From contig JAGUCH010000004.1 of assembly GCA_019096065.1 (NCBI GenBank), positions 1,116,001 through 1,180,000 on the forward strand: a stretch of 64,000 nt of DNA. Direction: 5' to 3'. Positions 43,732 to 52,683 of the stretch are shown one piece after another (the first letter of the stretch is position 1; every line of letters starts with the position of its first letter). The position numbers and the translations under genes were made by a program. Origin of the DNA: Paracyclopina nana. Lineage: Eukaryota > Arthropoda > Copepoda > Cyclopoida > Cyclopettidae. A model generated the notes under the pieces. The model saw only the letters and a list, made by a program, of their open reading frames with translations, was not told where the DNA came from and searched no databases.

Positions 43732-45616
43732 ATGTCGTTTGAATTGGTCTTCACACTCACCCTTTTGGGGTCTGGCACTTGGGGCCTGTCCAACTACCCA
43801 AATACTCAGTTCGTACTGGATGATGCACTTTGCCATTCCGGACATGCCCTAGTTCCAGTTAGAGTGGTCCATCATCCTAGAATGGTGAAAAAGGCTATGG
43901 TGTTAGATACGAAGGATTACAGTGGCCTTTTGCAATCAACAATTGGCGTCCTGAATAATATTGACACCGTGGTAAAAGAAGTTAAGGACAAGGAGGACTT
44001 GGTCCATATTGGGAATATGTTGGCAGTTGGCGAAGAGAGTACCCCTAACACCATCGACAAAGCTTGTTCCAAACGTCAAGGGTTTGTACCATTTGCCCCT
44101 AAAACTTATGAAGACATGGACGTTTTTCTAGAACTATTACGTTATACGGCAAAGGAAAGCCCTCTTGCCACTAAGGTAACTTTATGTGTAAAGTTTCGGA
44201 TCGTCAATGAGGTACCTATGTCCTTGGATGGGAAAACCACATTTCCTCAAGTGGGGTATGAGAAAAGACCGGATGATGAGATAATTGCAGGTTACCCGTA
44301 TCACGGGGTATTTCACTGTGGGACAAGGGCCGAGGACCATGACGTCAGTTAAAGCCCATGCACCACACAGTGATGGGAAGGCAACAATATGTGTCCAAAA
44401 TGACTTTGTCATCACCCATAAGGACTTTGTCAAATCTGAATTGTCTGGGAGGAAAAGCTTCCTTGAAAAAGCCTACAACGCCGTGATGGCCCTAGCAGAA
44501 TCAGGTAAATCGACAAAATTCACCGATGGCATGATAGCAAATACCACTCCACTGAGAGTACCACCGAAAGTTTCTTTGGCCTTTCGACTATTGAAAGGTT
44601 TTAGCAAGGTCTTTTTGAAGTCTGGATTAATACCAAATGATCTGCAGCAAGTATTGTCATATGCTGACACAGTTGTGCAATTTGCCAGAAATTTTGGACA
44701 GGCAGGCACACGGTTCAGCATACCAACTCTGGCGCATAATAGTGACAGAAATGCGGCCACTATTACTAATGTTTATGAACCTTTGGCGAACACTGAGCAG
44801 AGTGGAGACTTTGTCACCCAGGGAATAGTTGGGTATAAAGAAATGGACCCTACCCCTGAGGTCACATATCATATTGTGTCACGAAGCAAAAACGGATTCT
44901 TACTGCATGATAGGTATTTGACCCGCCGAAATGATCTAGTGTTTGTGTCTCGAGAAATACCCATCTATAGTGATTGCTTCGTTCATGACCATAATTTAAC
45001 TGTGTGTGAAAACAAGGACTTTGACTTGACAGAAGGGGGCCAACACTGTGCTAAAGTACTTTTAGGGCTAGCTCTGGGTGACCCTTTTGACGCCTGTGAA
45101 TTAGAGCCACTTAAAACTAACACGCTCACTGATGTGGGATGTGCTAATTATAAAGGGTTCTTAAATTTGGTCTCAAGTGCAATGATTAATAGGACTTGTT
45201 TAAATGACTTCAAGAACTCGATGGTATTGGAACCAGGATCCTATCAGATCCTTAGCAATTGTAAGGTTTCCCTTGGAACTCAAAGTACTGGATACGAGGA
45301 CTCTCCTTGGGAAAGTGATATGGTGAAGTTCTTTACAAAATTCCCTGAAGATGAACTTGGAGGTTTATTCAATAATTGGGAAATAATCCTGACGGTGAGC
45401 CTATTGTCTGCAGCACTAGGATTCACGTGTATGGGCATATTGATTTGGAAAAGGCGGCGAGTATGCAGCCGATGTTATGATGATGGAGGCTATGTGAGAC
45501 CTAATACGTCCCGCTCACGGCTTCGTTACAATAGAGGAGATCGCAAGAAAGATGCTGATCAAAATCAGCGCCTCACTGTGCGAATGGGTGGCCTGGGAGG
45601 CGCGACGTTAGTATAA
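43732..45616 (+). pseudogene. env: Envelope-like glycoprotein region (LTR element)
   Basis: It begins with a signal peptide (MSFELVFTLTLLGSGTWG), continues with a long Cys-containing ectodomain (CVQNDF, CFVHDHNLTVCEN, DACELE, CANYKGF, CLNDF), and ends in a membrane segment (IILTVSLLSAALGFTCMGIL), a basic stop-transfer and a ~70-residue Arg-rich tail. The position just before the 3' LTR and this architecture support an Env-type protein. I cannot assign it to baculovirus F, glycoprotein B or another known class by eye. Fossil; broken about once. Confidence 0.6.
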
Positions 45617-45708
45617 TAACTGTATCAACATTAATGTGATGTAAGCGATCAATGACACCTTTTTTATACTTTTAGAGCTTAAAACTATTTCAAAAGCTGA
45701 AAAAGTTA

Positions 45709-45719
45709 GGGCCGGGGAA
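45709..45719 (+). promoter_or_regulatory. Purine-rich tract before LTR C
   Basis: GGGCCGGGGAA directly abuts the LTR start and is the expected place of the polypurine tract that primes plus-strand synthesis. It contains two pyrimidines, so the match is imperfect. Confidence 0.4.
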
Positions 45720-46644
45720 TGATGGGCAATAAGTACATCATGTCTCTGGTGCACGTTACGACCAGAATAGGACTTGATTGGACCCCTCCAGTGGAACCTG
45801 TGGAAACCGTGGAGCCCGTGGAGCCGCCAGAAGTCCGGAAGGTTGCCCATTCACCGCTACATCACCACCTCAAAATCACAAAACCTCCTTTCTTAAAAAC
45901 ACCTTTTCATCTCCTCCAACTCTCTGATTGTTGCTGCTGCTGCTGCTACTACCTATGCATTGAGCCTCACCTATGGCAATTCACCTGACCTTGAGTGGAG
46001 AAGTTGCTAGCTATTGTGTGGAGGAGTTGCTAGCTGCCACATAGAGAGGACCTGCAGCTGCATGATAACGGAGAGAAGCAGATGGAAGCTGATGGAACTT
46101 GCTGCGATGCATCAAGTGGAGAAGAAGGAGAAGACTCGGGGAGTTCGAGGGGGGACTTCAGAGAAACAAGACATGGACCAAGTGCACATGGCCCATTGAG
46201 TGAGCTCTGCCCTGCTATTGTCCCACCAAAGTTCTCCAAAGTGTGCTGAGGCATGAAGAAGATGGCCACAAGAATATTTACTGCAGTACTTATTTCTTTG
46301 TATTTGCTGCCATTAATTTGTGTGGTGTTAAAAGCCGAGTGAATAAGACAACCTTGATGGATTTTGTTCGACCATAACTTGTATAGAGGTTTCCTGGGCA
46401 GTTATGCACCCTAACCTGAGGCTGTTAAGGCCACTGAGGACTTGGATAGGAGGCCCAATCACAGGTCTACAGCACTGAAGCTTGCCATGTGATGTATCCC
46501 GCCAGAGTTGGAGCACCGAGGCTGCGGCTTTTGGTCCAAGGCGGGTAGACATCCGGCCAGCACCCGGAGGCTGCGAACGGTACCGCGACCATGAAGCCGA
46601 TGCTAACCATCCTAGGCTTCAGAGGGTGTGACCGTCGCACACCA
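45720..46644 (+). repeat. LTR C (3', 925 bp)
   Basis: Pairs with LTR A (about two differences by eye). It is followed by ATTG at 46,645-46,648 and then the interrupted satellite unit. Confidence 0.9.
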
Positions 46645-46979
46645 ATTGCTCAGCAAACCCCGGTTCACTTGACCTCGGTAAAAACGAAATTTCCCTGACA
46701 AGCCCAACCGCGATTCAAAGCGGAGAACATGGTTTGCAGTTCTAGTCCACCCAATCCCACCCAAAAAGATAGACAGATAAAAAATATCAGAGTTAAGTAC
46801 TCAGGCAAATTTGTTTGGCCGTTAATCGCTCAGCTAACCTCAGTTCACTTGACCTCAGTAATAATGAAATGTTGTGTGATTTTGTGCCTGATAAATTCTT
46901 GTTATGTTTAACCGTGTGTCAAAGCACTGAGAACGGCAAGTTTTCATTGCATTTGAAGGCTGGCTCTGCAGACGCAGCC
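46645..46979 (-). repeat. Terminal part of the FB3 right arm
   Basis: It opens with ATTGCTCAGCAAACC, the exact continuation of the unit interrupted at 19,021, then about one and a half degenerate units and the ~110-bp terminal inverted repeat. Confidence 0.85.
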
Positions 46980-46987
46980 ATAAAAAA

Positions 46988-47398
46988 TAAATTAGGCCCT
47001 TTAAAATTCTCATCCGTTTCTCTCTTTTTTAGTCAGATTTTGCTCAAGATGTTGCCATTTTTTGTGTGATATATAAATATGCTTACTCCGCTCAAATAAT
47101 CCGAGGCGACGAAGCACCGCTCCACCGCCTTGAACACCTAGCTAAAAACAAATTTAAAAAATAGCATTACCAACTTCTAGAAAAACTTTACATGTAGAAA
47201 GTGTTCATATGCATGTGGAGAGTGCCAAAGTAGTCAGTCAATTAAATAGAAAGCCTCGGAGAAAAAGCGCTGTTTTTCTCGCCAAATGAAAGTGGCGTTT
47301 TCGCGCACAAAATTCGACTGTTATTATTATTGACTTCTGGTTGCTTGGATTGTCTGCCAAATGCGCGAAAACAAAACAAAAGTCACAAGTTATCCATC
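46988..47398. other. Intergenic and 5' flank of CDKN3
   Basis: AT-rich sequence between the FB3 right flank and the CDKN3 start. Nothing recognised beyond a possible promoter region. Confidence 0.4.
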
Positions 47399-48124
47399 AT
47401 GATCAATCTGTATGACGACTTTTCGTCAGAAGACGAATTGCACCAAGATTACAACTTTCTTCGGCGCGGAGAGCATCCCCAAGCTCGACATCAAGGCTGG
47501 GTTGACCAAGATGAGGGCCAAAGGCTTCACAGACGAAGGCGCCAACTGCCTGTGGTGCCAAGTCCTCCATTAAGCCTGGACTGGGTCAACTTGTCTCCCT
47601 ATGGGTTTCCCGATTCGGTGGCATTGTCTGAGCTCCCAGGATCGAAATTTCGTGGCCGCTATCGAGATCTTTCCACGGACATATCAATGCTGAAAAGCCT
47701 GGATATCAGTGACGTTGTTGTACTCCTCACCATGGCGGAATTTCGTAAATTTCGCGTGCCTACCCTCTTGGCTGACTATGAAAATGCTGGTTTTCTCGTC
47801 TTCCACTTCCCCGTTGAGGATGGCATGATCCCTGATGACGTGCTCGCACTTGTGGCTTTGTTGAACAAGATCAGAAAAAGAATCGCCGATGGACATCGAG
47901 TACTTGTCCATTGCTTTGGAGGCCTTGGAAGAGCTGTCCTGGTGGCAGCTTGCCTCTTCCAAGTCATTGATGAAGACATCACTCCTGACGAGGTCATTTG
48001 CCAACTTCGGGATCTTCGTGGACCGAGGGCTGTGCAAAGTGTCAAGCAGTACAATTTCATTAGTGAATTTCGAGACCTCTGCGTCAAGGCTGAGTGCATG
48101 GACGAGGGCTGTGTGTCACGTTGA
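47399..48124 (+). CDS. CDKN3: Cyclin-dependent kinase inhibitor 3 / kinase-associated phosphatase
   Basis: An intronless 241-aa protein from the ATG at 47,399 (MINLYDDFSSEDELH). The dual-specificity phosphatase fold is plain: LDWVNLSPYGFPDSVALSEL, then LPGSKFRGRYRDL. The P-loop HCFGGLGRAVLVAACLF puts His171, Cys172 and Arg178 in the HCx5R motif. After it come SVKQYNFISEFRD and a C-terminal CVSR, matching the family's end. The general-acid loop reads HFPVEDGMIPDD. Known role: dephosphorylates the T-loop threonine of CDK1/CDK2 on loss of cyclin. The stretch encoding residues ~20-57 is Arg/Pro-rich and unlike typical CDKN3, and an overlapping +1 frame is open there. Residues from about 58 on are the conserved core. 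Open sequence upstream to 47,330 lacks an ATG. Confidence 0.9.
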   Translation: MINLYDDFSSEDELHQDYNFLRRGEHPQARHQGWVDQDEGQRLHRRRRQLPVVPSPPLSLDWVNLSPYGFPDSVALSELPGSKFRGRYRDLSTDISMLKSLDISDVVVLLTMAEFRKFRVPTLLADYENAGFLVFHFPVEDGMIPDDVLALVALLNKIRKRIADGHRVLVHCFGGLGRAVLVAACLFQVIDEDITPDEVICQLRDLRGPRAVQSVKQYNFISEFRDLCVKAECMDEGCVSR

Positions 48125-48261
48125 TTTCATATCACCAAGAGTATTTATTTTCTTGTCAGATTCTAGCATGCCTGAAATTAAAGTAAGAATGCCCCCATAT
48201 CATGTAAAATTAACTATGAGAGCAGCGTTAGCACGAATACAATTTATGGACATTTCAGAGA

Positions 48262-48267
48262 AATAAA
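48262..48267 (+). terminator. Poly(A) signal of CDKN3
   Basis: AATAAA about 140 bp past the CDKN3 stop. The 283-bp interval to the next gene holds nothing else recognised. Confidence 0.45.
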
Positions 48268-48407
48268 AGGTAGATTCAGCAAGCCATTAAATTTCTTTGT
48301 GATTATTATAACATGAAGGCAACAACACAGTTCAAGATTTTGCATTGATTGAACAGCAACGAAAGCTCATATTACAACTCTATTCATACAATTCAGCTGC
48401 TGTCCTA

Positions 48408-48936
48408 ATGAAGTTTCTTCAACGCATCTCGATAATTTTTGCGGCCTTCCTTGGCCTCGTATTTTCTGAAGGTACAAAAAACGAATCAGATACGTGTTGC
48501 TTTGTGATAGTAATTTCATCCATTTTCAGGCTTGTCTGAGCTAGATGAAATAGCGACCTATGATGAGGTCAACGATCAGCCAGGTCCAACTTTTACGCCT
48601 CAAGTTTTCGAGGAAAATTACAGCGCAATGACAGAAAGTTCGACTCCAGAGGTAGCAGCTGAGCCACCAGCCAATTTAAATGTTCCTTACGAGGACCACA
48701 GTGTTGAATATTTGACCAAGGAAGCCCTGGCCGATTCCTGGCAGACCGATCCTGATCACGAACATGGCAACGATGATTTGGATGATGATGCCATCATTGA
48801 GAAAATTCAGGACTTGCAAGAACAACTTGAAGTTCTGCAAGGTGACATAGAAGACTACCTGGCTGAAGGGGAATCTGGTGAAAGTACGACCACGCCAGAG
48901 AAGGCTGAAAAGGACAATTACAAGGATGGGATCTGA
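48408..48936 (+). CDS. Small secreted acidic protein, two exons
   Basis: Exons 48,408-48,471 and 48,530-48,936 are joined over a 58-bp intron (TCTGAAG|GTACAA, TTTTCAG|GCTTG, phase 1), giving 156 aa. The first exon encodes almost exactly a signal peptide (MKFLQRISIIFAAFLGLVFS). The mature part is very acidic (Asp/Glu-rich, few basic residues) with a short predicted coiled coil near the end (IEKIQDLQEQLEVLQGDIED). No cysteines occur in the mature part. I do not recognise a family; secreted acidic matrix or egg-shell-type proteins share this composition, but that is speculation. It is convergent with RAP1, whose stop lies 93 bp beyond. Confidence 0.65.
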
Positions 48937-49003
48937 TGAGTGATTTTCTTGCTCGTGAATACAGATTATTACTATACCAAAAGTTATGCGCCATAGTTGA
49001 TTA

Positions 49004-49009
49004 TTTATT
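49004..49009 (-). terminator. Poly(A) signal of RAP1
   Basis: Minus-strand AATAAA 20 bp past the RAP1 stop, within the short gap to the convergent secreted-protein gene. Confidence 0.45.
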
Positions 49010-49028
49010 TCCATGCTCCGAAAAAAAG

Positions 49029-50862
49029 TTAATTCTTTTTCTTGGGGCTCTTTTTCATGCCACCATGGACTTGGGCTCTGAATGCTGCCTTGTCAGACTC
49101 ATTGATGTTGTACATGAAAATATTGGGCAGAATGCGTTTTCGAAATCGTTCCTTCATGGATTGGTACGTCCGGTCAGGCAAAACGTTGGACTCCTCCATA
49201 AGTTTCCACATGGCAATTCCTCGCACCTCGGAAAACCTGTTTGTTTCAGCGATCCACTTGACGATTTTTTCCTCCTCTGATCGGGAGTATGGCCGACGAT
49301 TTGACAGGGAAGAAGCCGTTGAGATGTCAGAGCTGCTCGCAGACGACTCTGACTGACTTCTTGCCCTTTTGCTCACAACATTTTGAGGTGCTTTGAACAC
49401 TTCTTTGGAGGTGGAAGGCTTTGAGTTTTTAATTGAGAGATAGTCACTTTTGGCCTTCTGAGAGGCTGCCACTTCCCTGCTTGGAGTTTCTGCAGCGAAC
49501 GAGGAGTTGACATACGGTTTCTAAAAAAGTGAAAAAAAACCAGCAGTATTATGCATTCTCTGCTGAATTATGCGTAGGACACTCACGTCACTCCACAGTT
49601 TCCTCACTCTTTTTGACAGAGGATCATCTTCGTTGAATTCTGTGCTGACATCCAGTTTCTTCTTCCTAGTTCTAGGACTTCTTGCTTTCTTCACTGAGAA
49701 TTCAGCATAGAGCTCAATATCTTCCTCGTCATCCTTTTTGGCTGGAGATTTATTCTTCTTCTTGAGGGTACTTTTTGGAGTTGACTGGATTTTTCCCATC
49801 TCGGCCTCAACGTCAGTGCTAATGTCGTGAATATTCTCTAAATGGTTCACATCATCCTCTTCTTCTGTGGCGGAATCTTCAACTTGAACACCATTCAAGC
49901 ACAACTTAAATTTCTCCTTGTCGGACGGGTCCATTTTGAAGGTGTGAAGAATGGGCACCAACTGTGAAGGATTATCATCATCTAAAAATCAATTAGTCAC
50001 TGTTTTCTCACCTTTTTGCGAAAATGCTCCTTCATCGACTGCCATGTTCGGTTTCCCTTGCAAACTCTTCGCAATTCCTCGCACTCACGCCAGTATTGAG
50101 TTCCTCTGAGGCGATTGTAAGCCTTTTGCTCAATGATGTCGTTGATGATGCTTTCCTGCTCTTTCCTCGTGTAGGGAAGGCGGCCTCCCTTCGTCGAGCT
50201 TATGGAGAAATTCGAGCTTGCGTAGCTATGCGACATTTCTGTTTTCCTCGCGGCAGCAATTCTGTCTTTTTCAGAGCGATTGATCCACGTCGCCACTTTT
50301 GTCAGCGGATTCGTAGCTACAATAGAAGAAAACATAATTGAGGAAAGGACTTTTTTTGACACTCACCTTTGACTTTTGGAGGACCTCGAAAGTCATTGTT
50401 TGGGTCTTGCAAAACCACAGCCTCGTCAATGTCACTCACGTCCTCCTCGATGATCAGGGACTTTTGAGGACTCTTGGTGATCACGCTGAACTTTTTGGGC
50501 ACATCGGCCCAAGTCATGAGGCCCAAAAAGACCTTCAAAGGCTCGTAGTCTTCGTAAATTGAGCGTGCATTTACTCGATACGGTTTCAAGCTGTCGGGCA
50601 GCTTTTTGGCGTTGACACTGTCTTCGATGAATTTTATGCTGAAGTGGTCGCCAACTTCTTTCGCTGGAAGCACCAGAACTTCTGGGTCAATAAAACAAAC
50701 TCGAAATCCACTTTTGTCCGGAGTCCGCGGGTCTTCAATGACGCCGCCGCCTTCGCGAATCACTTCGACAAGATCCGCTTCTCTCAAATATGAAACCATG
50801 CCGAAACGGCTCGGAGCTCCTGTCAAAGGATGGCAAAAAAGGCCGTGTAAACACTCGGACAT
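49029..50862 (-). CDS. TERF2IP: RAP1 / TERF2-interacting telomeric protein, four exons, two Myb domains
   Basis: Exons 50,862-50,367, 50,316-50,012, 49,961-49,587 and 49,520-49,029 join in phase to ~555 aa. The N-terminal ~100 residues read as a BRCT fold (MSECLHGLFCHPLTGAPSRF, LREADLVEVIREGGGVIEDP). A first RAP1-type Myb is GRLPYTRKEQESIINDIIEQ..RGTQYWRECE..RTWQSMKEHFRKK, continuing over the exon 2/3 junction as LVPILHTFKMD. Exon 3 adds an acidic/Lys-rich linker. Exon 4 carries a second Myb (RRPYSRSEEEKIVKWIAETN, RTYQSMKERFRKRILPNIFM). I see no RCT domain after it. RAP1 binds telomeres directly in yeast and through TRF2 in vertebrates. The ATG at 50,862 is chosen because the upstream frame runs into a MITE at 50,892. 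No transcripts seen. Confidence 0.85.
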
Positions 50863-50891
50863 TGTTTTTCTCTTACACTTTGCCGCTGAAA

Positions 50892-51357
50892 TCAGGGTGA
50901 CCAGACAATTTGAGCGGGTTGTAGCCAGTTTTTCCCTAAAATAGCCACGTTTGGCCATCTCAGAAAAAAGACTCAAAATAGCCACCAATTGGCGAATAAT
51001 AGTCACATTTTTGGAATTTTCACAATAATAATAATTATTATGAAAATTTGATCCAATTTTTACCAAGGATTTTAAAATAATGATTTCCATATTTTTTTGG
51101 TGGCAAAAGATTAAAAAAAAAAGTCAGTCAATTTCGCGAATTTTATTTTCCCCCCTGCTTTTTTGATGATTTTCAACAGAGTTGTTAATATTAACAACTC
51201 TGATTTTCAAAAGTTTATTAAGTAAAAATATCAGTTTGTCGGGCTTTTCAAAAATAACCACAAATGGCTATGACTAATCGGCCTGAATATCTGTGGCCAC
51301 ATATATGTGAAAAATAGCCATTTTGGCTATATAAATAGCCATGTCTGGTCACCCTTA
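50892..51357. mobile_element. hAT-like MITE in the RAP1 5' flank
   Basis: The ends TCAGGGTGACCAGACA and TAAGGGTGACCAGACA (complement) are inverted repeats of 16 bp with one mismatch. The flanks CGCTGAAA (50,884-50,891) and CGCTGATT (51,358-51,365) look like an aged 8-bp target duplication. The 466-bp interior contains several AATAGCCA words and no coding capacity. The A/CAGGGTGACCA-type end is common among hAT MITEs. Confidence 0.75.
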
Positions 51358-51730
51358 CGCTGATTGCTGTTTTGTTTCACGGTGATGCATCGAAGTAAGC
51401 CAGCCTATTTTCATTTTAAAAAAGGTTACTGAACTGCTTGTCTTGGAATGAATGGGTAATTTTTTTAAAGCTAAATGCAGCTACTTAACATTGAAGAGGC
51501 GGAATTAAATAGGGTAAAAACTGAGGCTCCTTCGCAAATCTTGACTAAATAGTTTCATAAGCTGCCTTAAAAATTAGTTCTCGTTTGACATAAGTACTCT
51601 GTCAAAGCAGCTGTTTTGCATTACCAACTGCTGGAGCTAGACCGCTGGAATCAGCTCATTATTATCAAATCAGGAAGTGAATTGTGTCCCAACTCATCGC
51701 TTCATTGAACGTGTTGTGCTACCTCCAATC
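51358..51730. promoter_or_regulatory. Shared upstream region of RAP1 and SCOC
   Basis: About 370 bp between the MITE and the SCOC ATG, presumably the original divergent promoter of both genes. No TATA box or other element is convincing. Confidence 0.35.
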
Positions 51731-52135
51731 ATGTCTGATAACAGTGACGACGAGCAAATTCCCATGGCAGACGAGGAAGACGACACTGAGGCCGTCAAAA
51801 GCATCGGGGCCTCTCATCTGACAGCCCTCCCAATTCTCGAGGCCGTCACACCCAAATCTGAACAGCCTCCAAGTTTGACAGAACATCGCTCCCCCTCTCT
51901 GTTTGACAATGACTTAAGCCCTGAAGAGCAAGAAGAAAAGGCCAGATTGATAGCTCAAGTCCTTGAGCTTCAGAACACGCTAGACGATTTATCCTCCAGG
52001 GTTGACAATGTCAAGGAGGAAAACCTCAGACTCAGGTCCGAGAACCAGGTTCTTGGCCAGTATATTGAAAACCTGATGGCTGCCTCCAGTGTCTTCCAGC
52101 CAGCAAATGACCAACCCAAAGGAAAACACAAATAA
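51731..52135 (+). CDS. SCOC: Short coiled-coil protein SCOC
   Basis: An intronless 134-aa frame from the ATG at 51,731 ([20 protein letters not shown]). The C-terminal ~75 residues are the very conserved SCOC coiled coil ([53 protein letters not shown]), ending in a Lys-rich tail. Family knowledge: SCOC binds ARL1 at the Golgi and, with FEZ1 and UVRAG, affects autophagy. An upstream in-frame start at 51,677 would add 18 residues that do not look conserved. An AATAAA overlaps the stop and another lies at 52,215. The last two thirds of the coding sequence and the 3' flank are duplicated in tandem immediately downstream. Confidence 0.92.
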   Translation: MSDNSDDEQIPMADEEDDTEAVKSIGASHLTALPILEAVTPKSEQPPSLTEHRSPSLFDNDLSPEEQEEKARLIAQVLELQNTLDDLSSRVDNVKEENLRLRSENQVLGQYIENLMAASSVFQPANDQPKGKHK

Positions 52136-52311
52136 AGGTCTTGATTCGATTTTAAACGCTGTATGCCAAAGAGCTTCTGTTAATCCTGTCTGCTTGCATT
52201 TTTGCTTTCTTTCAAATAAAGCGTTAAGTTTGTTCATCATACAAAATAATTGATCACGTTCATTTGTTCCATCTTATGGATCTCCTCCTTTGGGACTTTA
52301 TCCCCAAACTT

Positions 52312-52683
52312 GGCCAGATTGATGGCTCAAGTCCTTGAGCTGCAGAACATGCTAGACGATTTATCCTCCAGGGTTGACAATGTCAAGGAGGAAAACCTCA
52401 GACTCAGGTCCGAGAACCAGGTTCTTGGCCAGTATATTGAAAACCTGATGGCTGCCTCCAGCGTCTTCCAGCCAGCAAATGACCAACCCAAAGGAAAACA
52501 CAAATAAAGGTCTTTATTCGATTTTAAACGCTGTATGCCAAAGAGCTTTTTTTTATCCTGTCTGCTTGCATTTTTGCTTTCTTTCAAATAAAGCGTTAAG
52601 TTTGTTCATCACACGAAATAATTGATCACGTTCATTTGTTGCATCTTAAGGATCTCCTCCTTTGGGACTTTATCCCCAAACTT
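52312..52683 (+). pseudogene. Tandem partial duplicate of SCOC 3' coding sequence and flank
   Basis: The 372-bp segment 51,940-52,311 is repeated at 52,312-52,683 with few differences. The copy keeps the coiled-coil frame ([20 protein letters not shown]) to the same stop at 52,505-52,507 and its poly(A) signals, but has no own start or promoter. A frame is open from 52,250, so a short peptide is conceivable. Its right end contains most of the coding part of the Argonaute last exon on the other strand, so copy 1 likewise carries a stray piece of that exon. Confidence 0.85.

Larger units (their letters stand above)
19022..46644 (+). mobile_element. Giant Ty3/Gypsy-like LTR element with three LTRs (composite)
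   Basis: The element starts TGATGGGC and ends GCACACCA, with ATTG directly repeated at 19,018-19,021 and 46,645-46,648. Order: LTR A, leader, gag copy A (cut short by the middle LTR), LTR B, leader, gag, pol, pol tail, a long non-coding stretch, two antisense genes, an unknown sense gene, an envelope-like region and LTR C. The part from LTR B on is ~23.2 kb, exceptionally long for an LTR element. RT and integrase features resemble Ty3/Gypsy (Metaviridae), but divergently. LTRs A and C differ at about two sites by eye, so the insertion is recent. Several reading frames are broken (roughly five to eight breaks in all), so it is a young fossil. Confidence 0.85.
13858..46979. mobile_element. Large foldback element (FB3): inverted 210-bp satellite arms, split by an LTR element
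   Basis: The left end GGCTGCGTCTGCAGAGCC (13,858) and the right end (complement ending at 46,979) are inverted copies that stay similar for ~110 bp. The flanks ATAAAAAA at 13,850-13,857 and 46,980-46,987 are identical, consistent with an 8-bp target duplication, although the motif is low-complexity. Left arm: about 11 units of ~210 bp to ~16,285. Centre: ~1.07 kb of ~170-bp repeats. Right arm: about nine units in the opposite orientation, 17,356-19,021, resuming at 46,645. Removing the LTR element leaves about 5.5 kb. No transposase is seen. Superfamily unassigned; hAT and P-type elements also make 8-bp duplications. Confidence 0.7.

Noticed and set aside
47330-47398. Upstream extension of CDKN3
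   Set aside because: Open frame but begins at TTG and reads as untranslated leader; the first ATG is at 47,399.
52250-52507. A second functional SCOC gene
   Set aside because: The duplicate lacks the acidic N-terminus and any promoter; only the coiled-coil part is copied, so it is called a partial duplicate.
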